A stretch of DNA of 64,000 nucleotides from Candidatus Obscuribacterales bacterium. Lineage in GTDB: Bacteria; Cyanobacteriota; Vampirovibrionia; Obscuribacterales; Obscuribacteraceae. Positions 53,491 to 61,673 of this stretch are shown piece by piece. Position 1 is the first letter of the stretch. The number at the start of each line of letters is the position of its first letter. The translations under genes were made by a program, and so were the position numbers. The notes beneath the pieces are model-generated. The model had not been told where the DNA came from. It saw only the letters and a program-made list of their open reading frames with translations, and searched no databases. The DNA lies in the NCBI GenBank assembly GCA_020050685.1, contig JAGVKG010000008.1, positions 1 to 64,000 on the forward strand, written 5' to 3'.

Positions 53491-54723
53491 TTACTTCGTC
53501 ACGTCGCTTGGGTTTTTTGCTTGGGATTCTTCCACGCGGATTTTTCCTGGGCGGCCGAACATCATGTGAAGCAGTGGTGCGCGTTTGTCGAGAATTGTGC
53601 TCAGTTGTTGGGCAGCAATGTCCACATTGGAGGCGGCCGAACGCATCTTCGACATTGTGGTAGAAACATCATCCTTGAAATTGGCTGATTCCAAAAGTTT
53701 ATCTGCCTTTGTCACAGCCTCCTTGGCGTTAGCAACTGCTTCTTTGACATCGGCGCGCAAACCTTGATCTGAGGCAATCTTATCCACAACCACAAGCGAT
53801 TTGGCGATATTGGCTGTTGAGTCATTTAGCCGGTTGAGCATGGTGATCAAATCGGTGCGTGTTCCTTGATCTTTAAGCGTGGCATTAAGCTCGCTAATGG
53901 TGGCAGAAATGTTCTGCGATGTTTGACGTATTGATTGTGCTGTTTCTTTGAGGTCTGCAGAGAAATTTGGATTATCGAGCAAGGCGCTAACTTTATTGGC
54001 GGTGCCTTTGATTCCATGCATTGTTTGCGCGCCTTCAATAAAGAAGTTGTCTGCGGATGAGGCGATGGTATCGATATGCCCAACGGCTTTGTTGATTCTG
54101 TTCGATGTAGCGGTAACGCTGTCGGCGGTGATCGCTAAACGATCCATGTTCTTGCTGAATTTGGCAGAAGCGGCATCAATATTTTCAATTATCACGCCGG
54201 ATCTTTCCAAGGCGCGCGACAATTTGGAACCGCTCTTGCCGGAAGTAGCAGGAGTGATGACAGCACTAATTCTTGTGGCAATATCGTTAATCACTAATTC
54301 AACCCGCACTGGATCTTGTCCGGGGATCACTTCATTTTCTCTCAAGGCGAGAGGTGGTGATTGTCCAGGTTGAACATCAGGCAAAGTGATTTCCAAATAC
54401 TTGGCTCCGACCAAACCCAAAGTCTGAATATTCACTGTCGAACCTTCCAGCACGCGAACATTCGGCGCAGTGATTTTGACGTGAACCATGACTTGTCCGG
54501 CGGTGACCAATTGAATGTCGTCCACCACTCCGACGCGTACGCCGTTAATCTGCACATTGGCGTTTTTGTTCAAGCCGGCAATGTCGTGAAACGCAACATT
54601 GAACATTTGCGGCGGATGAAAGAGTGAGGCGCTCTTCAGCCAGCCCCAGCCCCATACCAAAAGCGCTAGTGCCACTATTGTGAACAATCCGACGCGGATC
54701 TCGTAATTTGGTTTAGCTGCCAT
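53491..54723 (-). CDS. mlaD: MCE-domain (MlaD-family) lipid-transport protein
   Basis: A 410-residue protein with one N-terminal membrane segment (GLFTIVALALLVWGWGWL) and an MCE domain at about residues 37-115 (VAFHDIAGLNKNANVQINGV, RVGVV, TLGLVGAKYLEI). Residues about 150-390 form a long helical region with Asn/Thr/Asp repeats, much longer than E. coli MlaD (183 aa). It therefore resembles the cyanobacterial/chloroplast TGD2-like and PqiB/LetB-like elongated forms. It would bind lipid in the periplasm for the MlaE/MlaF transporter encoded upstream. AAGGATAG precedes ATG. Confidence 0.92.
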   Translation of the reverse strand: MAAKPNYEIRVGLFTIVALALLVWGWGWLKSASLFHPPQMFNVAFHDIAGLNKNANVQINGVRVGVVDDIQLVTAGQVMVHVKITAPNVRVLEGSTVNIQTLGLVGAKYLEITLPDVQPGQSPPLALRENEVIPGQDPVRVELVINDIATRISAVITPATSGKSGSKLSRALERSGVIIENIDAASAKFSKNMDRLAITADSVTATSNRINKAVGHIDTIASSADNFFIEGAQTMHGIKGTANKVSALLDNPNFSADLKETAQSIRQTSQNISATISELNATLKDQGTRTDLITMLNRLNDSTANIAKSLVVVDKIASDQGLRADVKEAVANAKEAVTKADKLLESANFKDDVSTTMSKMRSAASNVDIAAQQLSTILDKRAPLLHMMFGRPGKIRVEESQAKNPSDVTK

Positions 54724-54773
54724 CTATCCTTTTTTCACCTTTTTGAATTAATCGGACTTCTAACGTTTGGGTC

Positions 54774-55538
54774 TTATATCGTACCGGTCAACATAGGACC
54801 GTCTTTGGTTGCTTTCGCAAATTGGACAATGTAAGGATTGCTTGAACGCATGGCATCATCTGGCTTCCCCTCCCAGACTATCACGCCATCGTGCATTAGG
54901 ATCGCCCTATGCGCGGTTCGCGTCCACGTAGAAAATTGGTGTGTGACCACAATGCCGGCTGCGTGCAATTGGTTCTCCAATTCAATCATGTAATCTTCGA
55001 TGATTGTGGACATAACCGGGTCTAGCCCAGTGGTTGGTTCGTCATAAAGCACGATTTTCGGATCATTTACGATAGCGCGGGCAAAGCTTGTGCGCTTTTG
55101 TTGACCGCCGGAAAGCTGGGTTGGGAATGAATCGACATAATCGGCTAGCCCGACCAGCGTCAAGTCTTCCATGATTATTCTGTCCTGCTCGCGCTTGGGT
55201 AACTTTCTCTCTCGCAGAGCTAAAGCCAAGTTCTCCCGAACAGTCAAAGAATTGAGCAAGGCCGAACCCTGGAAGACCAGCCCAATTTCCTTGGAGTTCA
55301 AAACAATTTCGCCATCGTCCGGCTCCAAAAGACCAGTGATCAACTTAAGTGTCGTTGACTTACCGCATCCCGATGGACCAATCAGGGCGAGCATTTCTCC
55401 TGGCCAAACATCAAAGCTAACGTCCTTCAAGACTTCGCGGCCGTTAAAGGACTTGCGCAAATTCCTAACGCTAATCATTGGCTCGTTAGCCTTTGAAAAT
55501 GGATGCAGTCCGCTGTGTGATGTTGTGGTGTTGCTCAT
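54774..55538 (-). CDS. mlaF: ABC ATPase of the Mla lipid transporter
   Basis: A 254-residue ATPase with Walker A GPSGCGKSTT, signature LSGGQQKRTSFARAI, Walker B IVLYDEPTTGLDP and switch His in VVTHQF. Similarity is strongest to MlaF/Ttg2A. The start is 11 bases after the upstream mlaE stop, so it is co-transcribed. An internal ATG (ISVRNLRKSF) at 55478 is an alternative start. It powers phospholipid movement between inner and outer membrane. Confidence 0.94.
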   Translation of the reverse strand: MSNTTTSHSGLHPFSKANEPMISVRNLRKSFNGREVLKDVSFDVWPGEMLALIGPSGCGKSTTLKLITGLLEPDDGEIVLNSKEIGLVFQGSALLNSLTVRENLALALRERKLPKREQDRIIMEDLTLVGLADYVDSFPTQLSGGQQKRTSFARAIVNDPKIVLYDEPTTGLDPVMSTIIEDYMIELENQLHAAGIVVTHQFSTWTRTAHRAILMHDGVIVWEGKPDDAMRSSNPYIVQFAKATKDGPMLTGTI

Positions 55539-55549
55539 TGGCGTTTGTT

Positions 55550-56359
55550 TTAGCGAGGACCTTCATAGGTGAGATCGGTAACGACGTAATTGACGATAAA
55601 CATAACTGTCATAGACCATACTACAGCGCGTGTAACCGCATGGCCAACATCTTCCGCGCCACCACGGGTGTTGAGCCCGATTGCGCACGAGTAGAAAATC
55701 ACGATGGCGGCGTTGATGGCTGACTTAAGGAAATGGACGTAAAAATCTTGATCAATGATTGTTGATTTCACAGAATCAAGAAAGACACCAAAAGAAACAT
55801 CAGCGACCACCTGGGCAATGATCATACCGGCCAAAAGTCCAATTGCCATGGAATAAATTGAGAGCACCGGCATCATGGCCATGGCGCCAATGAATCTTGG
55901 TACGACGAGGAATTTTACCGGGTCAATGCGCATAACTTTGAGAGCATCAATTTGTTCGGAAATATTCATGGTCGTCAGTTCGGCGGCAATGGAAGAACCA
56001 ACGCGTCCAGCAACAATAATCGCGGCAGTAATCGGGCCGATTTGACGAATTAACGCCAGCGAAACGACACCACCAATTGCCGACTCGCCACCAAACTGCA
56101 CAAGTTGCATGACAATTTGCAAGGACATCGCCAAACCGGTAAACAAGGAAGTGATACCAACCACAAGAAACGATTTGACGCCGATAAAATATGCCTGACG
56201 CAAGGACTCTTGCCAATCGATTTGCATGCGGAGAATGTAATAGAAAGTTTTGGCAATTACTATTCCAACTTGTCCGCACAAGCCAACGCCAACAGTCATC
56301 CAATCTTCAAAGAGAAGAAACGGACTGGCGACGATTTTTTTTGCTTGTGCTGCTTGCAT
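55550..56359 (-). CDS. mlaE: MlaE-family permease, second copy
   Basis: A 269-residue integral membrane protein. MlaE signature segments: FTGLAMSLQIVMQL, GGVVSLALIRQIGPITAAII, VAGRVGSSIAAELTTM and SEQIDALKVMRIDPVKFLVV. Five to six membrane segments. It lies 18 bases after a paralogous mlaE gene and 11 before mlaF. The conserved IRQIGP and EQIDAL stretches are the coupling regions that contact the ATPase. Confidence 0.94.
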   Translation of the reverse strand: MQAAQAKKIVASPFLLFEDWMTVGVGLCGQVGIVIAKTFYYILRMQIDWQESLRQAYFIGVKSFLVVGITSLFTGLAMSLQIVMQLVQFGGESAIGGVVSLALIRQIGPITAAIIVAGRVGSSIAAELTTMNISEQIDALKVMRIDPVKFLVVPRFIGAMAMMPVLSIYSMAIGLLAGMIIAQVVADVSFGVFLDSVKSTIIDQDFYVHFLKSAINAAIVIFYSCAIGLNTRGGAEDVGHAVTRAVVWSMTVMFIVNYVVTDLTYEGPR

Positions 56360-56377
56360 GCGGATTCAGTATGTAGG

Positions 56378-57190
56378 TTAGCTTGTGTGTAAATTGCTGA
56401 GAGCGGTAACGATGTAATTGAAAATGAAGATAAGCGTCATGGTCCAGACGACTGCGCGAGTGGTGGCATGTCCAACTTCCTCTGCGCCGCCGCGTGTGTG
56501 CAGACCAATTGCGCAAGAAAAGAAAATGATGATGCAGGCATTGATCAGCGATTTGACAATGTGTGTGACAAAGTCGCTGCCGACAATGGTTTGCTTGACG
56601 GAATCGAGGAAGATATCCGGTGGAATATTGGATTTGGCCTGGGCAACAAAAATCGCGCCAGCCAATCCGAGTGTCATCGAGTAAATTGAAAGTGCCGGTA
56701 TCATCACAAGCGCTGCTAAAAAGCGCGGCACGACAAGAAACTGCACTGGATCAACACGCATGATCTCGAGCGCATCAATTTGCTCGGACACCATCATGGT
56801 TGAAATTTCGGCGGCAATTGCCGAACCGACACGACCTGCCACCATGACGCCAGCCGTGATTGGACCAACTTCGCGAATTAGGGCGAATGCGACAACTCCT
56901 CCGACAGAAGTGTCAGCACCAAAGGCGGCCAACTCTCGGGAGATTTGTAGCGACATGGCAAAACCGGTAAACAGACCAGTGACACCAACTACATAGAGAG
57001 AGCCGACACCAATCATGTTGGCTTGGCGAAAAACTTCAGGCAAATCGATCTGTCCGGCGAGCGCGTACTTGACGGTCTTGACAGCAGTAAGAGTTGCTTG
57101 CCCGATTAGCTGCACGCCATCAGAAAACCACTTATCCAGCGCGTCGATTGGGTGAAGCCCGTTTGAGAGTTTTCTGACTGTTGAATCCAT
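56378..57190 (-). CDS. mlaE: MlaE-family permease, first copy
   Basis: A 270-residue paralog of the next gene, with the same motifs (LFTGFAMSLQISRELAAFG, ALIREVGPITAGVMVAGRVG, SEQIDALEIMRVDPVQFLVV). The two are about 50 percent identical by eye. Having two tandem permeases with one ATPase and one MCE protein suggests a heterodimeric membrane domain instead of the MlaE homodimer known from E. coli. It is the first gene of the operon, with no MlaB or MlaC gene adjacent. Confidence 0.94.
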   Translation of the reverse strand: MDSTVRKLSNGLHPIDALDKWFSDGVQLIGQATLTAVKTVKYALAGQIDLPEVFRQANMIGVGSLYVVGVTGLFTGFAMSLQISRELAAFGADTSVGGVVAFALIREVGPITAGVMVAGRVGSAIAAEISTMMVSEQIDALEIMRVDPVQFLVVPRFLAALVMIPALSIYSMTLGLAGAIFVAQAKSNIPPDIFLDSVKQTIVGSDFVTHIVKSLINACIIIFFSCAIGLHTRGGAEEVGHATTRAVVWTMTLIFIFNYIVTALSNLHTS

Positions 57191-57310
57191 AGACGCAAAT
57201 TATATTGAACTAGAGTTTCTTTTTAGTAGTTTCTTTGGCATAGTTAAGTATCATGATTTAGTTTTAATAGCAGTTGGCGCCGACGACAGAAAACCAACTA
57301 CAATGAAACT

Positions 57311-57338
57311 CCGTAGGGGCGGGGTTCCCCCGTCCTGA
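57311..57338. repeat. GTAGGGGCGGGG short element
   Basis: CCGTAGGGGCGGGGTTCCCC then CGTCCTGA, near-identical to the copy at 23387. It lies in the divergent spacer between the Mla operon and the site-2 protease. Confidence 0.6.
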
Positions 57339-57375
57339 TCGCCCAAGAATCACGCACTTAGGAAAGACGCCCCTC

Positions 57376-58308
57376 ATGGCAACCGAGCCGGATAATTCTG
57401 CAAAACGAACACCTGAAAATTCACCTGAATTTGTGCAGGAAAGTTTTGCTGTGCCTTCGGATGATCAAATACACGTATCAGATCAAGCTCCAGCGGCCAA
57501 TCAATTGCAAGAGCATCAAAGCGAACAGAAAGGCTTGGCTGCCAAAGCCGGTGTGTTCGGAGTCATTGCCGTCCTTTTGCTCAAGTTCAAAGTTTATATT
57601 TTTACGGCTCTGAAGGCTTTGTCCTTTATCAAATTTGCTTGGATTTTCAAAAGTTTCGGCACGATGGCATTGAGTGTTGGCGTTTACACAATGGTGTTCG
57701 GCTGGCGTTACGCCGTCACTTTGGTGGCATTGATCTACGTACATGAAATGGGACACTACATGTGGATGAAGTCGGAAGGCTTGGAACCACAAGCGCCGGT
57801 TTTTGTACCCATGCTTGGTGCGTACACAGCCATGCAAAAATTACCACCGGATTTGGCCACTCACGCATGGGTGGCATGGGCAGGACCTTTCGTCGGTGGT
57901 TTGGGTGCGTATCTTTGTTACTGTTTGGGAGTAATGACAAACAATGCATTTTTGGTGGCAGCGGCCAACACGGGCGCCATTCTTAATCTCTTTCAATTGC
58001 TTCCGGTTAAACCATTCGATGGTGGCTTTATTGCTCAGAGTATTTCGCGCAAGCTCATGATTCCCGGGGTACTTCTGTTTATCTGGCTCGCTTTTACAAT
58101 GCATTCAATTTTGTTGATGATAATTTGTGCAGTTTGCATTTTTGTCATGATTGCCCAGTATCGAGCCGGCGATTCGACAGGTGGCATGATACCGGCCTCC
58201 GGTACGCAAAAGATTTTTATTAGTATTGCCTTCATCGGTCTTGCCGCGGCACTGGCATATTTGTATTGGCAGTCCGAATCGATCACTCAGTCGATGATAC
58301 GACACTAA
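57376..58308 (+). CDS. Site-2 protease-type metalloprotease (M50)
   Basis: A 310-residue protein with a 60-residue polar N-terminus, then about six membrane segments. The zinc motif HEMGH is at residues 123-127 and the third ligand region LLPVKPFDGG near 210-219, as in M50 intramembrane proteases. The MWMKSEGLEP and GAYTAM stretches also fit the family. Substrates are usually anti-sigma factors or signal peptides; none is indicated here. AGGAAAG precedes ATG 57376. Confidence 0.92.
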   Translation: MATEPDNSAKRTPENSPEFVQESFAVPSDDQIHVSDQAPAANQLQEHQSEQKGLAAKAGVFGVIAVLLLKFKVYIFTALKALSFIKFAWIFKSFGTMALSVGVYTMVFGWRYAVTLVALIYVHEMGHYMWMKSEGLEPQAPVFVPMLGAYTAMQKLPPDLATHAWVAWAGPFVGGLGAYLCYCLGVMTNNAFLVAAANTGAILNLFQLLPVKPFDGGFIAQSISRKLMIPGVLLFIWLAFTMHSILLMIICAVCIFVMIAQYRAGDSTGGMIPASGTQKIFISIAFIGLAAALAYLYWQSESITQSMIRH

Positions 58309-58316
58309 TTTTGCAT

Positions 58317-58372
58317 GAGTGGTCCTTCGTCGCAATGCGGGCGAGGCAGGCCTCGCCCCTACGGATGACAAT
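58317..58372. repeat. Composite dispersed repeat, copy E
   Basis: GGTCCTTCGTCGCAATGCG is followed by GGCGAGGCAGGCCTCGCCCC, CTACGGATGACA. The GTAGGGGCG element is nested, inverted, in the centre of the TCATCC...GAAGGACC element. The rest of 58309-58718 holds no supported gene. Confidence 0.7.
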
Positions 58373-58718
58373 CAATGATTTGCTCCATAGGTTGGCTAGG
58401 TTGCGTTGGCTCGTGTGATTTGCGCTAGGCGAGTTACGTAAGAATGCGCTCAGTATTCCGCTAATATGGATAAATTCAAATTGCATTTCCACCCCTGCTT
58501 TTCATAAGGTGGATACGTAGCTTTATCCCCCGAGACTCTTTGAGAAAACACATCAACTAGGCATTCCCGAATCTCGTCCCGCCCAAAAATGATATCGACA
58601 CGTGCGATCTGTTGCATGTGGGTTGTATCGCATGGTGGACTTGATTAGGAAATTGCCCTCTGGTTGGTTGTCTTCTCGAATGAGCACATTCGTATCAGTT
58701 CAATTGAGGAGATGTCCT

Positions 58719-59402
58719 ATGAAAAATTGGAGTCGTTTGTTTTTGCTCGCGCTTGCAGTTTTGAGCGTGACTGGATCTGTTTTCACGCCAACTCAGGCAC
58801 AAGCCAGAGACTGCTATTGTTCGTCTTACATTCGGGAATGCTATTGCACCAATAGGCTCGCGTCTGCCAAGGTTCCTGCAACAGGCAGCTGCTGCGCTGA
58901 AAAGCAAGCCGACAAAAGTGCCACCACCAATGCCCTGGCCGGCCTCGGTATCGTCGGTGAGCCTGGTAAATTCGTCGGGCAAGCAGAGCTTCACGCAGCG
59001 AGCACAGCGCTTGAGCCGTCAAAAGACGAGTCGAGCAACGCGCCAGCCAAAGAAGTTCGACAACACCTGCAACAGCGTCCGCCGCAACAGGACAATCGCT
59101 ACGAAGAAAGTACGTTCCAAATCTTTCAGGTGAGCCAGTATCAGTTTTCGGTTCGCACGCAAAGCGGCGCCGTAACGATGCAAGGCGTCAACCTGATCGG
59201 AAACAGAGCGGAACTCTCGTTCCATGTTCCGACCAATGGTGATCGCAGAGCCGACGAGTATCACGACTTTGTTCTGATAAGAGCAGGTGAACGCATTCCC
59301 GCCGCCGTGCGCGACAGTTGGTCGATCGGTTTCTTCACCTACCAGAATCAAACCTGGCGGGTCATCGAGTACGTTTACAGGGACGATCGGCAACGTCGCT
59401 GA
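58719..59402 (+). CDS. Secreted Cys-rich orphan, 227 aa
   Basis: The start at ATG 58719 follows TTGAGGAGATGTCCT. A signal peptide is evident (LFLLALAVLSVTGSVF, cleavage near AQA-R). The mature N-terminus is Cys-rich (DCYCSSYIRECYC, then GSCCAEK), suggesting disulfides or metal binding. A Gln-rich linker (RQHLQQRPPQQDNRY) leads to a beta-rich C-terminal domain with FQIFQVSQYQFSVRTQSG and TWRVIEYVYRDD. The family was not recognised. Confidence 0.75.
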   Translation: MKNWSRLFLLALAVLSVTGSVFTPTQAQARDCYCSSYIRECYCTNRLASAKVPATGSCCAEKQADKSATTNALAGLGIVGEPGKFVGQAELHAASTALEPSKDESSNAPAKEVRQHLQQRPPQQDNRYEESTFQIFQVSQYQFSVRTQSGAVTMQGVNLIGNRAELSFHVPTNGDRRADEYHDFVLIRAGERIPAAVRDSWSIGFFTYQNQTWRVIEYVYRDDRQRR

Positions 59403-59415
59403 TCCGAACTTTATT

Positions 59416-59458
59416 TGAAAGCGCGCTAAGTGGAGCAATTCTGCTTAGCGCGCTTTCA
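59416..59458 (+). terminator. Long perfect hairpin terminator
   Basis: A 15-bp stem (TGAAAGCGCGCTAAG/CTTAGCGCGCTTTCA) with a 13-base loop, followed by ATGTTCTTTTG. It starts 14 bases after the stop. Confidence 0.8.
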
Positions 59459-59512
59459 ATGTTCTTTTGTCCGACCACTAAATCCAAGCGTCATCAGAAA
59501 GGAGAAATGAAA

Positions 59513-59911
59513 ATGCATCCAGGTATTTCAAACCCGGTACTAATTGCGGGCGCGCTCGCCTTTTTTGTCAGCACATTGTTTGTCGGCAATGAATTTGGGA
59601 TCAAAGCCAACTTCCCGTCTCATCGAGCCACCATTGGTGCCATCGTCGGCACGGGAATGTTCATTGCCGGCGGACTGCTTTGGCGTGCGTTCGCGGGAGA
59701 ATTTGTTATTCCCGTCTTGCCGTGGCAAGCACAACTTGCAGTTTTGTCTATGCACTTTGCCACCGGCCAATTCTTTGGACTGTGGAACGGTAAACGTGTT
59801 CGCGATGCTATTAAAAGAGACGTCACGAAATTCATGTCGGAAAATGCCGACAAGCTGCCGACGGATCAACTTTCCGCCGAGCTGATTAAAGTAATCGAGA
59901 ATGCTCGATAA
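59513..59911 (+). CDS. Membrane orphan, 132 aa (parent of the decayed copy)
   Basis: ATG 59513 is preferred because AAAGGAG is correctly spaced; ATG 59507 is only two bases from the site. Three hydrophobic segments are seen: PVLIAGALAFFVSTLFVG, IGAIVGTGMFIAGGLLW and LAVLSMHFATGQFFGLW. The cytoplasmic tail KRVRDAIKRDVTKFMSENA...ELIKVIENAR is helical. A hairpin (59924-59964) follows. A decayed duplicate of the start region, tail and hairpin lies at 61167-61550. Confidence 0.72.
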   Translation: MHPGISNPVLIAGALAFFVSTLFVGNEFGIKANFPSHRATIGAIVGTGMFIAGGLLWRAFAGEFVIPVLPWQAQLAVLSMHFATGQFFGLWNGKRVRDAIKRDVTKFMSENADKLPTDQLSAELIKVIENAR

Positions 59912-60147
59912 CTTGTAAAGGAAGTCGAAAGGGCGCTCGGGAAATTTCCTCAAGTGCTCTTTCGATGTTGTATTTACTTGAGCGATTTCCGTTTGGCCCG
60001 AATTGACCAAAAGATAAACGCAGCGGACTCGCGGATCCAGGCGAGCAAGTCCAAACAAAAACAAGAATAAGGGCCGCGAAGGGATGGAGTACATCCCTTC
60101 GCTTGTGCTCCTGGTTCATTGCCAGTAAGTAATAGGGAATTAGGAAA

Positions 60148-61155
60148 ATGAAAACAACATCAACGACAAAATTGAGGACAATAACCTCAATAGAAGATCT
60201 CAGAAAAGAAGCCGTTAAAAATCACGGCATTGTCAATGCAAATGTGGACTTACGCGGACAGCTCTTTCCCAGCCTGCCCGACGCAGTCATCGAAATCCGA
60301 GGCAATCTCTGGTGCTACAAGTGCACCGCATTGACCAGCTTTGGCAATTTGCAATCTGTCGCTGGCTATCTCGATTGCAGCCACTGCCCAGCATTAATCG
60401 ACTTTGGTAATCTGCAATCTGTTGGCAGCTACCTCAACTGCGGTGGCTGCACCGCATTGATCAGTCTCGGTAATCTGCAATCTGTTGGTAGCTATTTTGA
60501 CTGCGGGGGCTGTACTGTGTTGACCAGCTTTGGTAATCTGCAATCTGTCGGTAGCAATCTCTGGTGCTGCAACTGCCCCGCATTGATCGACTTCGGTAAT
60601 CTGCAATCTGTCGGTGGCTATCTCTGGTGCAACAACTGCCTCGCATTGGTTAGCTTCGGCAATCTGCAATCTGTCGGCAGCGATCTCAGTTGCTGCAACT
60701 GCCCCGCATTGATCGACTTCGGTAATCTGCAATCTGTAGGCAACCATCTCAACTGCTACGACTGCCCGTTGTCAAATTACGAAGAGCGGCTAATAAAACT
60801 AACAACTGAGCGAGTGTACCTGAGAAGAGATGAAGCAGGACGCCTGCATTGCGAAGACAGGCATGCGGTAGTTTCACAATCACACGGGCGAGAATGCTAT
60901 TGGCGCGGAGTGAATGTTCCGGACTACGTCATTCTCCAACCGGAGAAGATCACTATCGCCGATATCAACACAACCACAAATGCCGAAGTGAGGCGTGTGA
61001 AGATATTTCGTTATGGGCTCGGTCGCTGGTTGCATGGCACCGTTCTACGCCATGACGAACATGCGGCCATGGCTACCCCGCCAGACAGCGTCATCGGCAT
61101 TCTTCGACAAGAGTACGATTTCTTCATCGAGTTGTTTCGACAAGTAGCTGACTAA
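60148..61155 (+). CDS. CxxC-ladder LRR-like solenoid protein
   Basis: A 335-residue protein with TAGGAAA before ATG 60148 and no signal peptide. Residues 54-206 are eight repeats of exactly 21 residues with consensus CxxCxALxxFGNLQSVGxxL. CxxC motifs begin at residues 56, 77, 98, 119, 140, 161, 182 and 203 (CYKC, CSHC, CGGC, CGGC, CCNC, CNNC, CCNC, CYDC). The 21-residue period matches the cysteine-ladder LRR class of internalin J, but with paired cysteines. The C-terminal about 100 residues (WRGVNVPDYVILQPEKITI, NAEVRRVKIFRYGLGRWL) resemble the C-terminal domain I remember from DUF6745-type LRR proteins. In the reducing cytoplasm the stacked thiols could bind metal. Confidence 0.85.
   Translation: MKTTSTTKLRTITSIEDLRKEAVKNHGIVNANVDLRGQLFPSLPDAVIEIRGNLWCYKCTALTSFGNLQSVAGYLDCSHCPALIDFGNLQSVGSYLNCGGCTALISLGNLQSVGSYFDCGGCTVLTSFGNLQSVGSNLWCCNCPALIDFGNLQSVGGYLWCNNCLALVSFGNLQSVGSDLSCCNCPALIDFGNLQSVGNHLNCYDCPLSNYEERLIKLTTERVYLRRDEAGRLHCEDRHAVVSQSHGRECYWRGVNVPDYVILQPEKITIADINTTTNAEVRRVKIFRYGLGRWLHGTVLRHDEHAAMATPPDSVIGILRQEYDFFIELFRQVAD
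60307..60765 (+). repeat. 63-bp tandem coding repeat, eight units
   Basis: Near-identical units containing TTTGGTAATCTGCAATCTGT recur every 63 bases and encode the 21-residue CxxC repeat. High nucleotide identity between units points to recent expansion or recombination-driven homogenisation. Confidence 0.85.
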
Positions 61156-61166
61156 ATACGTAATAA

Positions 61167-61479
61167 TCAAGCGTCATAAGACGAAAGGAGAAATGCATAC
61201 CTATTTGGATAACGCGTGTGAGATTAAAACGCTCCCCAGTACGTTATCTGGGTTCCCCCCCCCCTTTTTTGGTAGACAGTGGTCTGAGAAAAACGCTCAG
61301 GCCGCTGTTTTACCTTTAAGCTCAAATTCCTCAGGTGTAGCATACCTAATAACGGCAAACGCGTTCGCAACAGCATTGTGAAAGATGTTGCGAAGTTCAT
61401 GGAGAAGAATCCCGCTGATTACATGCCCAACGACCAATTTACGGCCGTCTTGATACAGGTGATACGAAACGCTCGATGA
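61167..61479 (+). pseudogene. Decayed copy of the 132-aa membrane orphan gene
   Basis: The leader CAAGCGTCAT...GAAAGGAGAAATGCAT matches 59485-59518. The tail NGKRVRNSIVKDVAKFM...IQVIRNAR (61351-61479) matches NGKRVRDAIKRDVTKFM...IKVIENAR of the intact gene. The central membrane segments are missing or replaced by unrelated sequence with a run of ten C and six T (61255-61270), and the frame is interrupted. A 13-bp hairpin (ACGAAGTCGAAAG/CTTTCGACTTCGT, 61491-61546) follows, in the place where the intact copy has one. Confidence 0.8.
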
Positions 61480-61673
61480 CAAATTCCAAAACGAAGTCGA
61501 AAGTGCACGGAGCGGTTCAACCGCGCAAGCGCCCTTTCGACTTCGTTTGGTGTATTCGCCGACCAAGATGCTAGGTATATTAAATAGAACAACACTGCTA
61601 CGGGTGGTAGCAAACAGCGTTCAGTAAACTCGTCATGGCGGGTAAAAGTGTCAACTGCTGAAATCGAGTCTTG

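Noticed and set aside
60394-60747. Repetitive minus-strand frame opposite the CxxC repeats
   Set aside because: It is open only because the 63-bp repeat is in phase; the plus-strand frame has the start site, flanking domain and conserved Cys spacing.
60307-60765. CRISPR array considered for the 63-bp periodic repeat
   Set aside because: The units are contiguous, coding and continuously similar, with no unique spacers.
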